Below are positions 1-8,485 of a stretch of 64,000 bases of DNA, piece by piece. The number at the start of each line of letters is the position of its first letter. The first letter of the stretch is position 1. The notes under the pieces are model-generated. The model was not told where the DNA came from, did no database searches, and was given only the letters and a program-made list of their open reading frames with translations. The stretch comes from Nocardia arthritidis. GTDB taxonomy: Bacteria; Actinomycetota; Actinomycetes; Mycobacteriales; Mycobacteriaceae. Where the stretch lies: contig NZ_CP046172.1 of assembly GCF_011801145.1 (NCBI RefSeq), positions 3,348,001-3,412,000 on the forward strand, read 5' to 3'. The translations under genes and the position numbers were made by a program.

Positions 1-12
1 ATGCTGTTCGCT

Positions 13-34
13 CCGGGCGGGCAAACCCGCCCGG
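13..34 (+). terminator. GC-rich hairpin at window start
   Basis: Two perfect 9-base arms (13-21 and 26-34) enclose a 4-base loop. No T-tract follows, so it is either a weak terminator of a gene left of the window or part of the glnA leader region. It lies directly upstream of the GlnR box. Confidence 0.35.
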
Positions 35-46
35 TCAGCCGCACGT

Positions 47-84
47 GTAACACTGGCGAAACACAGTCTTGACTACTGGGAAAC
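47..84 (+). promoter_or_regulatory. Double GlnR binding box upstream of glnA
   Basis: Four half-sites follow the actinobacterial GlnR pattern with exact six-base spacers: GTAAC (47-51), GAAAC (58-62), TTGAC (69-73) and GAAAC (80-84). This is the a1-b1-a2-b2 arrangement known from glnA, amtB and nir promoters of Streptomyces and mycobacteria. Three half-sites fit the consensus and the third (TTGAC) deviates by one base. The inference is that the OmpR-type regulator GlnR controls glnA here in response to nitrogen limitation. Confidence 0.82.
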
Positions 85-161
85 TTCGCGTCCATAGCGT
101 CAGGTCGCGACGTGCCCATGCAATCGACACTCGCTGGGAACCGATCCGTTAAGGAGAACAA

Positions 162-1598
162 GTGACGTTCAGCACGGCCGACGAGGTCATCAAATACATC
201 AAAGAAGAGGAGGTCGAATACGTCGACATCCGCTTCAGCGATCTTCCGGGTGTGCAGCAGCACTTCTCGATCCCGGCCAAGGCGTTCACCGCTGACCTCG
301 CCGAAGAAGGACTAGCCTTCGACGGCTCCTCCGTTCGTGGTTTCCAGTCCATCGACGAGTCGGACATGCTGCTGCTGCCCGACTACGGCACCGCCCGCAT
401 CGACCCGTTCCGCGCGGCGAAGACGCTGAACCTCAACTTCTTCGTACACGATCCGTTCACTCGCGAGGCCTACAGCCGCGACCCGCGTAACGTCGCGCGC
501 AAGGCGGAGGAGTACCTGAAGAGCACCGGCATCGCCGACACCGCGTACTTCGGGCCCGAGGCGGAGTTCTACATCTTCGACTCGATCCGCTACGACTCGG
601 CCATGAACGGCGCCTTCTACGAGATCGAATCGATCTCCGGCTCCTGGAACACCGGCGCCGAATTCAACCCGGACGGCACGCTGAACCGCGGCTACAAGGT
701 TCGTAACAAGGGCGGCTACTTCCCGGTCGCGCCGTACGACCACTATGTCGACCTGCGCGACAAGATCTCCACCAACCTGCAGAACGCCGGTTTCGAACTG
801 GAGCGCGGCCACCACGAGGTCGGCACCGCGGGCCAGGCCGAGATCAACTACCGGTTCAACACCCTGCTCTCCGCCGCCGACGACCTGCAGCTGTTCAAGT
901 ACATCGTCAAGAACACCGCGTGGGCCGAGGGCAAGACCGTCACCTTCATGCCGAAGCCGCTGTTCGGTGACAACGGCTCGGGTATGCACGTGCACCAGTC
1001 GCTGTGGAAGGACGGCAAGCCGCTGTTCCACGACGAGGCCGGCTACGGCGGTCTTTCGGATCTGGCGCGCTGGTACATCGGCGGCATCTTGCATCACGCG
1101 CCGTCGCTGCTGGCGTTCACCAACCCGACCGTGAACTCCTACCACCGCCTGGTTCCCGGCTACGAGGCCCCGATCAACCTGGTGTACTCGCAGCGCAACC
1201 GCTCCGCGGCCGTGCGCATCCCGGTCACCGGCAACAACCCGAAGGCCAAGCGCATCGAGTTCCGCGCGCCGGACTCCTCGGGCAACCCGTACCTGGCGTT
1301 CGCCGCCATGATGATGGCGGGCCTGGACGGCATCAAGAAGAAGATCGAGCCGGCCGCCCCGGTCGACAAGGACCTCTACGAGCTGCCGCCCGAGGAGGCC
1401 AAGAACATCCCGCAGGCGCCCACCAGCCTGTCGTCCGTCATCGACCGGCTCGAGCAGGACCACGACTACCTCACCGAGGGTGGCGTCTTCACCGACGACC
1501 TGATCGAAACCTGGATCCAGCTCAAGCGCGACAACGAGATCGCCCCGGTGAACCTCCGTCCGCACCCGTACGAGTTCGAACTCTACTTCGACGTGTAA
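162..1598 (+). CDS. glnA: Glutamine synthetase type I (GlnA1)
   Basis: It makes glutamine from glutamate, ammonia and ATP and is the main ammonium-assimilating enzyme. The 478 residues are the usual length for GSI-beta dodecamers. The N-terminal beta-grasp region is followed by the catalytic domain with the GAGQAEIN-type metal-binding stretch (around 225) and NRSAAVRIP (around 345). A tyrosine at about residue 406, in [10 protein letters not shown], matches the adenylylation site of M. tuberculosis GlnA1, so GlnE control is expected. The start is GTG at 162, fixed by an AAGGAG ribosome site at 151-156. A GlnR double box lies upstream and a strong terminator downstream, so it is monocistronic. 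Confidence 0.98.
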   Translation: MTFSTADEVIKYIKEEEVEYVDIRFSDLPGVQQHFSIPAKAFTADLAEEGLAFDGSSVRGFQSIDESDMLLLPDYGTARIDPFRAAKTLNLNFFVHDPFTREAYSRDPRNVARKAEEYLKSTGIADTAYFGPEAEFYIFDSIRYDSAMNGAFYEIESISGSWNTGAEFNPDGTLNRGYKVRNKGGYFPVAPYDHYVDLRDKISTNLQNAGFELERGHHEVGTAGQAEINYRFNTLLSAADDLQLFKYIVKNTAWAEGKTVTFMPKPLFGDNGSGMHVHQSLWKDGKPLFHDEAGYGGLSDLARWYIGGILHHAPSLLAFTNPTVNSYHRLVPGYEAPINLVYSQRNRSAAVRIPVTGNNPKAKRIEFRAPDSSGNPYLAFAAMMMAGLDGIKKKIEPAAPVDKDLYELPPEEAKNIPQAPTSLSSVIDRLEQDHDYLTEGGVFTDDLIETWIQLKRDNEIAPVNLRPHPYEFELYFDV

Positions 1599-1627
1599 GT
1601 CGTTGTAGCACAAGACGCTACGGCCAA

Positions 1628-1669
1628 AGACCCTCCCGCAACGGCGCGGGAGGGTCTTTTTCTTTCTTG
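1628..1669 (+). terminator. Rho-independent terminator of glnA
   Basis: Perfect 12-base arms (1628-1639 and 1646-1657) with a 6-base loop are followed by a T-rich run (1656-1667). It sits 30 bases past the glnA stop. Confidence 0.92.
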
Positions 1670-1800
1670 GTATCGGCGCGGGCCTTCTCGATCGGGCTCG
1701 TGCCCACGCACGCCGGGTGTCATCGGCGCGGAGATTGCGTTGGGGCGAGGGGCTTCGGATCCGAATAGGATTGGGTGGAAGCAATCTCGGGGAGGGTGCC

Positions 1801-2372
1801 GTGGTGCAGTTCTTGCGGCCGTATGCGATCGATCTGGGCGGGGTGCGATGCGTCGGGGCCTATGGGGGTGAGTTCGCGGATGTGGTTGCGGCCGAGGTGG
1901 GGAGTTGTTCGGTCCGCTGGACGGGTTGCTGCGCGAACGTGGTTCGGCGCTGACCGGGCGGGATGTGTTGCGGCAGTTGCTCTGTGGTGAAGCGCAGCAG
2001 GTCGATCTCGGGGCGTGCTACGGATATGCGCTGCATCTGCTGTGTGAGTACGGCGGGTGCGCGCTGTCCGGTTGGGCGGTGCGGGCGGGCTGGTCGGATG
2101 CGGTGCGGGACGGATTGGCCGCTGTGGGGGTGGATTTCGATCCGATGCTTTTGGTCGGCTCGGGTGCTCCGGTCGAATTGCCGCCCTACGATGGGCCGCC
2201 CCGGATCGGATCGCTTACTCGCGGCGAAATCTCCGCGTTATCAAACGAATTCGCTGGTTTGCGGTCGGCGCGCCTGCGCGACCGGCAGATTGCCGAAGCG
2301 GTGGACGAACTGCTCGACTGGTTGCAGATCTGCCTCGACCGGGATCTCGATCTGATGTGCTTTCTACTGTAG
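1801..2372 (+). pseudogene. DUF7691-like protein, interrupted by a one-base frameshift
   Basis: A GTG start at 1801, behind the purine-rich GGGGAGG at 1790-1796, opens a frame reading VVQFLRPYAIDLGGVR, the style of DUF7691 N-termini. It runs into a short stop-bound tail. The remaining 155-residue part, ending LLDWLQICLDRDLDLMCFLL, continues in another frame. Adding one G to the GGGG run at about 1898-1901 joins them into one protein of about 190 residues, reading VVAAEVGELFGPLDGLLRE across the joint. Function is unknown. It may be a real decayed gene or a homopolymer sequencing error; cobS in this window has a similar lesion. Confidence 0.62.
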
Positions 2373-2457
2373 GCCTGATCGAAACCGGCTCCGGCGCAAC
2401 AGTTCGAGGCGGGTCTCTACGCGACCGGGTACTCGGCGTGGGGTTGGACTGTGGCTC

Positions 2458-3084
2458 TCAAACGACCGGCACCCAAACGAGTTCGGCGGATCCGTCCCAT
2501 CGGTCGGTGCTCCAAGCCCAGATCAAATCCGCCACCGTCCGCGGGTCACGCACCGTCGTGCCGACATGCTCGTCGTCACGAACCTCCAGGCGATAGTCGT
2601 CGGGTGCGTTGCGATAGGTCTGGATGAACGAGTCGGTCCCGGCTTTGTCGACGGTCAGGAACGGCGCCGACGCCAGTTCGGCCAAGCGCGGCAACCAGTT
2701 TCGCAATCGGCGGTGCGTCAGCGTCGAGAACGTCCTGACGCCGCCGAGGCTCACTCGCACGTCACGCCGCATCTCCACCGGACCGAGCGTGCCGTCCCCG
2801 GCGTCGTACAGCAGATATGCGGTATCCGCGAGCAATTCCTCCAGCGCCGCCAACATTCGCCACCCCGCGTGGTCCGGCACCGCCACCCGCAGACAATCCC
2901 CGACGATCTCGAATGTCGCGGGCGCGTTCCACACCGGCATCGCGGTATTCCAGTCACACACCCCGGCAGCGATCGGCGTGAGCGCAGGGTCTTCCGCCTG
3001 GCCCCGCTGCGAATCGATGTGTGCGGCAACGTCATCCGTCGTGGCCGCGACCCCCGGCGGCAACACCGCGAACTCGTAGCCCAT
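2458..3084 (-). CDS. Unrecognised 208-residue protein
   Basis: I do not recognise the family. The protein is soluble, acidic, without signal peptide or membrane segment, and tryptophan-rich at the C-terminus (VADLIWAWSTDRWDG). The start is 36 bases downstream of the stop of the 451-residue gene on the same strand, so the two are probably co-transcribed. A compact acidic protein behind a larger, Gln/Ala-rich, possibly exported one resembles an effector-immunity layout, but this is inference and no catalytic motif supports it. Confidence 0.75.
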   Translation of the reverse strand: MGYEFAVLPPGVAATTDDVAAHIDSQRGQAEDPALTPIAAGVCDWNTAMPVWNAPATFEIVGDCLRVAVPDHAGWRMLAALEELLADTAYLLYDAGDGTLGPVEMRRDVRVSLGGVRTFSTLTHRRLRNWLPRLAELASAPFLTVDKAGTDSFIQTYRNAPDDYRLEVRDDEHVGTTVRDPRTVADLIWAWSTDRWDGSAELVWVPVV

Positions 3085-3120
3085 GCAATCAACCTAACTG
3101 GTGTCCAGCTCGGTTCGGAG

Positions 3121-4476
3121 TTATCCGCGCCGACCCACTTCCCCGCCCGCCTCGGGGTCTCCCGCCCTCAGACCGGCTATTTGATTGTCCAGCCCGACGT
3201 CGCCGAGTTCCTTGCCACCCGCGACGGTGTCGAACGCATCGGGCTCGAGTCCGGTCAGCAGCTTGTCGGGGTTGTCGAACTTCATATCTTTCATTTCGTG
3301 AGCCAGATGACGATTGTGCAGAACGTGGTCCAGCATCTCCTTGAAGAGTTCCGCATTGTCCTCTTCGGTGTTCGTGTACATCTTCACGGCAAGTCCCAGA
3401 TCGCCGAAAAGACCTCTGGCCCACCCGATGCATTCGTCGAGTTCGGTCAGGCGCTGGTCGCAGGCCGATTTCCAGGTTTGCACCACCTCATAGGCCTGTG
3501 CTGACGTTCCGAGCGCGTCATTGGGCAGGTCTCTCGCGTCGTGTATGAACTTCTTCACATCCGCGAGGGCGCCATCGGCTATCGTGCCGACGTATCTCTG
3601 CTCGCCTTCGAGCCCGAAGCGCAAGAGCCCTACCGCCTCGGGCTTTTCGGTTTCCGCCCCCTGCCCGGTCGGTTTCTTGAATTGGGCCGCTGCCGCCCAA
3701 GCCTTGACCAGCGGCAGGATCTCGGTCGTGATCCGGTTCTGCTGGCCGTACACGAAGCTCAGGAAATCCTGTTCGGCAGCACGGCATTTGCTCACGGCAT
3801 TTCCGTACTCCACCTGTTCCTGTTGCTGCTGCGGTGTCAGCTCGCCCGTCAGCGGGCTTCCGCTCAGAACTTTCCGCGCAGCCGACTGCGTATCCGCGCC
3901 GACCGCGGCGGCCCGCTTGAATATGTCGCTGGTGATGGTGTCCATATGGTCGGATACCGCCGAGGAACCACCCACGATCGGCGGGCCCATCGGTGTATAA
4001 CCGCTGGCGGCTTCCGGCAGCACGCCGGGCCTGTCTGGATAAGCTCGATCATCGGTGGTGGTGTCCAGCCGGTCCATCCGCAGGATCAAATCGGCCAGCG
4101 CAGCGTAATTATCGTGCACACCACGCGTTATGGCGATATAGGTGTCCGCCGCGCCGCCGCGCCAAGGAACCCCACAGCCGGGATGTGACTGCAGCCGTAT
4201 CTGGCTGCCGCCGATAGCGTCTCGCGCGAAGAACATCCTCTGCTGCGCCTCCTGGACGGCGCTGCCTGCCGCCACCAGTGCCTGCTCGTTCCAGTCCATC
4301 GACGCGAGCACCTCGTCTATCGAGGTGTCCTTGCCCCAGCCGGGGTCGTGTCGCTCACCCGCGTTCCGCGGCGCCCGGGTGCTCTCTCGGGCGATCTTCG
4401 CCAGCGCCTGCCGCAATGTGGCGAGAGCATCGAAGGACTCGTTGATATACACGTTCTGAAAAGAACCCGTCCCCAT
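3121..4476 (-). CDS. Unrecognised 451-residue helical protein with a WxG-like motif
   Basis: The family is not recognised. It is predicted largely helical and contains a PWRGGAADTY motif near residue 103. This recalls the W-x-G turn with following A-x-x-Y/F residues seen in WXG100/ESX and other long helical-hairpin exported proteins of mycolata. A QQQQEQ run lies mid-protein and the C-terminal 30 residues are Gly/Glu-rich. No signal peptide or membrane helix is seen. It leads a probable two-gene unit with the 208-residue protein. ATG at 4476 is the most N-terminal start; no convincing ribosome site is visible. Confidence 0.75.
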   Translation of the reverse strand: MGTGSFQNVYINESFDALATLRQALAKIARESTRAPRNAGERHDPGWGKDTSIDEVLASMDWNEQALVAAGSAVQEAQQRMFFARDAIGGSQIRLQSHPGCGVPWRGGAADTYIAITRGVHDNYAALADLILRMDRLDTTTDDRAYPDRPGVLPEAASGYTPMGPPIVGGSSAVSDHMDTITSDIFKRAAAVGADTQSAARKVLSGSPLTGELTPQQQQEQVEYGNAVSKCRAAEQDFLSFVYGQQNRITTEILPLVKAWAAAAQFKKPTGQGAETEKPEAVGLLRFGLEGEQRYVGTIADGALADVKKFIHDARDLPNDALGTSAQAYEVVQTWKSACDQRLTELDECIGWARGLFGDLGLAVKMYTNTEEDNAELFKEMLDHVLHNRHLAHEMKDMKFDNPDKLLTGLEPDAFDTVAGGKELGDVGLDNQIAGLRAGDPEAGGEVGRRG

Positions 4477-4684
4477 CTTTGGACGCTACGTCGCCTTGTG
4501 CCATACAGAAATAGCAGAAACTTCGCATTGACATGCCGCCGATTCGACACCACGAAAACAAGCGGCATAAAGCCGAGACGACGAATATGAATGACAAGCT
4601 CGGTAAGACCATTGCGGCCCAAGATCATTCGCCCATAGCGTACCAGGATTCCGGCCGCCGCCGTCGGGATCGACGCAGCAGTGG

Positions 4685-5206
4685 TCACCGCGCGGGCGCC
4701 GTGCCACCCCGCCGCGCACCCGCGACCGCGAAGCCGAGTAGAACCACACCGGCGGCGACGCCCGTCCACGACGGCGCGGTCGACAGCACCGCTGACAGTC
4801 CGGCCCCAGCGATCGCGAGCACGATCAAACTCCAAGCGAGCCAACGGAACAGCGGCGCGCCGAAGGTCGCGGCGAACGGCAGGAAATGAACACCGACCAC
4901 GAAAACCACCCACAGCACGGTGAGGTCGGCCTGATGAAAACCACGCGCCAGAACCTGCGCGCCGACCACGATGGCAAGCACCTCTGCGGCCACGGCCAGC
5001 CAGTAGATCCGCAGCGCGCGACGATCCGGTCGCCGGGCGTCGTCGGCGGGCCGCCGCATGATGTACCAGATCGCCGCGCCGAATCCGGCGACACCGAGCA
5101 CCCGGACCACCGCGGCCACCGCGCCACCGAGCGGCCCGGCATTGACAACGATAAAGATCAGCCCGGCGATCGCGCCGATCAACGAGCCGGTCCGCCTGCT
5201 ACCCAC
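4685..5206 (-). CDS. Small integral membrane protein
   Basis: This 173-residue protein has about five hydrophobic helices (roughly 8-28, 30-46, 68-88, 95-115 and 120-160) and a basic patch RRPADDARRPDRRALR after the second. It resembles hypothetical membrane proteins common in Nocardia and Streptomyces. Function is unknown. It stands alone between a convergent-free 208-base gap and the SDR gene, reading in the same direction as the SDR, whose stop is 31 bases upstream. Confidence 0.75.
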   Translation of the reverse strand: MGSRRTGSLIGAIAGLIFIVVNAGPLGGAVAAVVRVLGVAGFGAAIWYIMRRPADDARRPDRRALRIYWLAVAAEVLAIVVGAQVLARGFHQADLTVLWVVFVVGVHFLPFAATFGAPLFRWLAWSLIVLAIAGAGLSAVLSTAPSWTGVAAGVVLLGFAVAGARRGGTAPAR

Positions 5207-5237
5207 CGGCTAATTGAACACCGAGATGCGCACCCTG

Positions 5238-6125
5238 TCAGAGCGGATAACGCACCCCGGTCAGCCGCTCCGACACCTCCCACAGCCGAGCCTGGCGCGC
5301 CCGGTCGTGCGATCCGGCGCTGGACCGAACCGGCACCGGGTAGCCGCGGATCTCGAAAAGCCCTGCCGGACCGTAATATTCGCCGCTACGCGCGGCGGGG
5401 TCGGTGGCGGCCCGGAGAGTGGGCAGCGCACCCATGGCGGACGTGCGGCCGAGCACGCGGGCGATGGCCAGATTGGGCAGGCGAAACAGTGGTGACGAAT
5501 ATCGGAAGACCTCCGTGCTCGCGCCGCCGGGATGTGCGGCCAGTGATATCGCGCCGGTGCCTGCGAGCCTCCGGCCGAGTTCGTAGGCGAACAGCAGATT
5601 CGCGAGTTTCGATGTGGCATAGGGGCTGCCACGTACGACGGCCGGGTTCGCGGCGTCGATTCGTCCGAACCGATGGCCGATGCTGCTCACCGTGACGATT
5701 CGGGCGCCCGGCGTATCGACCAGTCGCTCCAGCAGCAGCCCGGTGAGCGCGAAGTGGCCCAGATGATTTGTGCCGAACTGGATTTCGAAACCATCGTCGG
5801 TAACCCCAGTGCGGCCGGTAACACCCGCGTTGTTGATCAGCAGATCGATTCGGCCGTACCTGGCCCGAATCTCCTTGGCGGCCTGGCCGATCGATGCGAG
5901 CGATGCGAGGTCCAGCCGCACCGTGTCGACGGTGGCGTGCGCTGTTTCGGCGATCCGCTGGGCGGCGCGTTCGGCTTTGTCCGGATTCCGGCAGGCGAGC
6001 ACCACTGTCGCCCCGTGCTCGGCCAGCGCGCGGGCGGTTTCGAAGCCGAGGCCGGTGTTGGCCCCGGTGATCACCGCGATGCGGTCGCGTTGGTCGGGGA
6101 TATTCGCTTCGGTCCAGTCGGGCAT
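5238..6125 (-). CDS. Short-chain dehydrogenase, retinol-dehydrogenase-like
   Basis: An NAD(P)H-dependent oxidoreductase of the classical SDR fold. The cofactor motif TGANTGLG lies at about 20-27, NNAG at about 95 and the active-site SPYATSKLAN (Tyr, Lys) at about 175. The 295-residue length and C-terminal GVRYPL tail fit the subgroup annotated as retinol dehydrogenase/WWOX-like, with substrate unknown. It is transcribed away from a TetR gene across a 38-bp inverted repeat located 19 bases before its ATG. The TetR protein therefore very likely represses it, and its substrate may be the inducer. Confidence 0.92.
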   Translation of the reverse strand: MPDWTEANIPDQRDRIAVITGANTGLGFETARALAEHGATVVLACRNPDKAERAAQRIAETAHATVDTVRLDLASLASIGQAAKEIRARYGRIDLLINNAGVTGRTGVTDDGFEIQFGTNHLGHFALTGLLLERLVDTPGARIVTVSSIGHRFGRIDAANPAVVRGSPYATSKLANLLFAYELGRRLAGTGAISLAAHPGGASTEVFRYSSPLFRLPNLAIARVLGRTSAMGALPTLRAATDPAARSGEYYGPAGLFEIRGYPVPVRSSAGSHDRARQARLWEVSERLTGVRYPL

Positions 6126-6143
6126 GGCATCGAGCTCCTAACA

Positions 6144-6181
6144 TGAACTAGTGGTTCACATTAAAGTGAACCACTAGTTCA
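6144..6181. promoter_or_regulatory. TetR operator between the SDR and tetR genes
   Basis: A perfect inverted repeat: 16-base arms at 6144-6159 and 6166-6181 around a 6-base centre. Each arm is itself a near palindrome (TGAACTAGTGGTTCA). This suggests two overlapping half-operators and cooperative binding of two dimers. It lies 18 bases from the SDR start and 34 from the tetR start, so it can shut off both promoters. Confidence 0.85.
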
Positions 6182-6215
6182 CGTTCTCCGGCAAGGCGGT
6201 AGGGTTGGGCCCGAG

Positions 6216-6773
6216 ATGACCGGACAACCCCGACGGGCCGATGCCCTACGTAATCGCGATGCCATCGTCGCCGCGGCGCGCGACCTGGTCGTCACGCGCG
6301 GGCCAGGCATCGGAATGGATGAAATCGCCTCGTCCGCAGGGGTTGCCGTCGGCACGCTGTACCGCCACTTCCCGGCCAAACAGGACCTGATCGCGGCGGT
6401 CGTCGCCGACCTCGACGCGTCTATCAGTGTCACGCTCCGGCAAGCGTCGGCGCGGGTCGAGCGTGGCGAAACCACCGCGCTCGACGAACTTGTCGCTCTG
6501 CTGCGCCGCGTGGTCCTGGAACCGCGGCACGAGCGCCTGCTCCGGCATGCGGTCACCGATATCGCCGCCGACGCCGTGCGTGATCTGCGCGACCGCGCCC
6601 GCATCTCGGTCGCCGACCTCGTTGCGGCCGCCCACCGATCGGGCGCGCTCTATCCCGACATCACCGTCGACGACATCACCCTCCTGCTGACCACCTCCCC
6701 GGATGCCGACGCACCGGAGCCGGACCAGATCCGCTGGCTCACCCTGGCTCGCCGCGCACTCGGTCCCGTCTGA
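6216..6773 (+). CDS. TetR-family transcriptional regulator
   Basis: A 185-residue repressor. The N-terminal helix-turn-helix spans roughly 15-60, with IGMDEIASSAGVAVGTLYRHF as the recognition region. The C-terminal ligand domain matches the TetR_C family that follows SDR-linked regulators. It is divergent from the SDR gene with the perfect palindromic operator between them, so autoregulation and local control of the SDR are the natural reading. The start is ATG at 6216, 34 bases from the operator. Confidence 0.95.
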   Translation: MTGQPRRADALRNRDAIVAAARDLVVTRGPGIGMDEIASSAGVAVGTLYRHFPAKQDLIAAVVADLDASISVTLRQASARVERGETTALDELVALLRRVVLEPRHERLLRHAVTDIAADAVRDLRDRARISVADLVAAAHRSGALYPDITVDDITLLLTTSPDADAPEPDQIRWLTLARRALGPV

Positions 6774-6934
6774 GCCGTCGGCATCGCAAACCCGAGATGG
6801 GTGAGTGAGCTCATCGCGGTGCATACGTGCTCGAGACACCGACACCCGCGTCGGACCGGCACCCCGACATCTCGGCAAATAAATACAGCCCATACGGTAT
6901 GCGTATTACCTATTTTTCTACGGCAGGAGGATCG

Positions 6935-7900
6935 ATGGTGGCCAGGGCGTTCGCGGGGGTGGCGGCGGTGGTGCTGCTGGGCCTCGGGGCGGGCGGGTGT
7001 TCCGCGCATTCCGGTGACGATCGGATCCCGGTGCGGGCGATGGTCATCACCATGTTCGATCCGGAGGCGAAGCCGTGGGTGGAGCGGCAGCAGTGGACGC
7101 ACGAGGTGCGGGTGGCGGGGGTGCGGACGCCGGTGCGCTGCAACGATTCCGGCCTGTGCCTGATGGTCACCGATATGGGCAAGGTGAATGCCGGGTTGTC
7201 GACCGAGGCCGTGCTCGCGAGCCCGAAGCTGAACCTCGACAAGGCGTACTTCATCACCGCGGGCGTCGCGGGCACCCCGCCGGCGGCGGGCACGCTCGGC
7301 TTCGGCGCCTGGGCGCGCTGGGTGGTGGATGTCGATCTCGGGCACCACGTGCTGGTGCAGGACGATCCGAGCATTCCGAACGGGTATCTCCCGCACGCCA
7401 AACCGAGCACCCAGGTCTACGAGTTGAACGGCGCGCTGGTCGACGCGGTGTACCGCAACACCAAGGATGTCGCACTGGCCGAAAGCCAGGAAGCCACCGT
7501 GGCGCGGGCCGCGTACCCGGGCCTCACCGAGATGAAACCCTATGTCGCGCAATGTGATACGGCGACCGGTGACAACTTCTACTCCGGCGCGCAGTCCTCG
7601 GCGCAGGCCGCCTACATCGTCGAGCTGCACACCGGCGGCAAGGGCAAGTACTGCACCACCCAGATGGAGGACAACGCCACGGCCGCCGCGCTGGCCCGCG
7701 CGGGCAAACTGGACCGGTACGTGAACCTGCGCACCGCAAGCAATTTCGACCAGCCCCCGCCGGGACGCACGGTGGCTCAGGCGATGGCCGATGTCGAATC
7801 CGGCGGCTTCTCACCGGGTTTCCCGCTGGCCATCGAGAACGCCTACCGGCTCGGCCTGGCGGCGGCGGACTACCTGACCAAACACCCGGACCTCAACTGA
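6935..7900 (+). CDS. Purine nucleoside permease (NUP) family lipoprotein
   Basis: Residues 1-22 from ATG 6935 form a lipoprotein signal ending LGAGGC (Cys22), so the mature 300-residue protein is predicted to be membrane-anchored outside the cell. The body, with VMITMFDPEAKPW-like opening, TDMGKVNAGLS, FITAGVAGTPP and a C-terminal SGGFSPGFPLAIENAYR-like stretch, matches the NUP family. That family is named after the Candida nucleoside permease and is related to nucleoside phosphorylases. AGGAGG at 6925-6930 supports a start at 6935 (or GTG 6938) rather than 36 codons upstream. Binding or cleavage of extracellular nucleosides is an inference; true transport is unlikely without membrane helices. 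Confidence 0.82.
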   Translation: MVARAFAGVAAVVLLGLGAGGCSAHSGDDRIPVRAMVITMFDPEAKPWVERQQWTHEVRVAGVRTPVRCNDSGLCLMVTDMGKVNAGLSTEAVLASPKLNLDKAYFITAGVAGTPPAAGTLGFGAWARWVVDVDLGHHVLVQDDPSIPNGYLPHAKPSTQVYELNGALVDAVYRNTKDVALAESQEATVARAAYPGLTEMKPYVAQCDTATGDNFYSGAQSSAQAAYIVELHTGGKGKYCTTQMEDNATAAALARAGKLDRYVNLRTASNFDQPPPGRTVAQAMADVESGGFSPGFPLAIENAYRLGLAAADYLTKHPDLN

Positions 7901-7901
7901 G

Positions 7902-8405
7902 TCACACCGCGCGCAGATACCAGTCGACGCGGCCGTCGTCGTCCTCGGTGGTGTGGCTGAAGGCGAATCCGGCGCGGCGGGCCACGCTCGCCGATGCGAT
8001 ATTCTCCGGATCCACCCGGATCACCGCGCATTTCGCGAGTTCCGATTCGGCCAGGTAGCGGCAGACGAGTTCGACGGCACGGGTGGCATACCCCCGCTTA
8101 CGCCAGTCGGGGTACACGCCGTACGCCAGATTCGCTTGTCCGACAGCGAGATACGGCTGCCTGGTGTGGGCGTCGATGGTGCCCGCGAGCGTGCCGCTCA
8201 CCGCGTCGACGATCGCGAAGGTGCGGCTGGCCCCATTGTTGCGCCACCGTAGCTCACATCGATCGAAGTGCGCCACAACGGATTCCAGCGTGCCCCGGCC
8301 GCCGTTGAGCCAGTGCGCCAACTCGTCGTCCTCACCGGCGAGATGCGCCTCGGCGTCCGCGATCACGATGGGCCGTAGCGTGACAACCCCGTCCGACACA
8401 ACCAC
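7902..8405 (-). CDS. GNAT-family N-acetyltransferase
   Basis: About 167 residues with the RimJ/RimL-type layout. It has an N-terminal VTLRPIVIADAEAHL strand-helix, a central VGQANLAYGVYPDWRKRGYATRAVEL acetyl-CoA pyrophosphate loop (R/Q-x-x-G-x-A form: RKRGYA), and VDPENIASASVARRAGF near the end. The substrate is unknown. No ATG fits; GTG at 8405 or 8399 is the probable start, while the long open frame continuing upstream is antisense to the regulator gene. It ends one base after the nucleoside-permease-family gene on the opposite strand. Confidence 0.85.
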   Translation of the reverse strand: MVVSDGVVTLRPIVIADAEAHLAGEDDELAHWLNGGRGTLESVVAHFDRCELRWRNNGASRTFAIVDAVSGTLAGTIDAHTRQPYLAVGQANLAYGVYPDWRKRGYATRAVELVCRYLAESELAKCAVIRVDPENIASASVARRAGFAFSHTTEDDDGRVDWYLRAV

Positions 8406-8485
8406 CCGCCCATCGTCGCGAGTCGTCCGACGGGTCCGCAAGCCCTTTATCCCGGTGGGCAGACGGGCGCCCCCGCGAGCGCCCG

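Noticed and set aside
312..1784. A 490-codon open frame antisense to glnA
   Set aside because: Low-complexity Arg/Val-rich translation explained by third-position GC in glnA.
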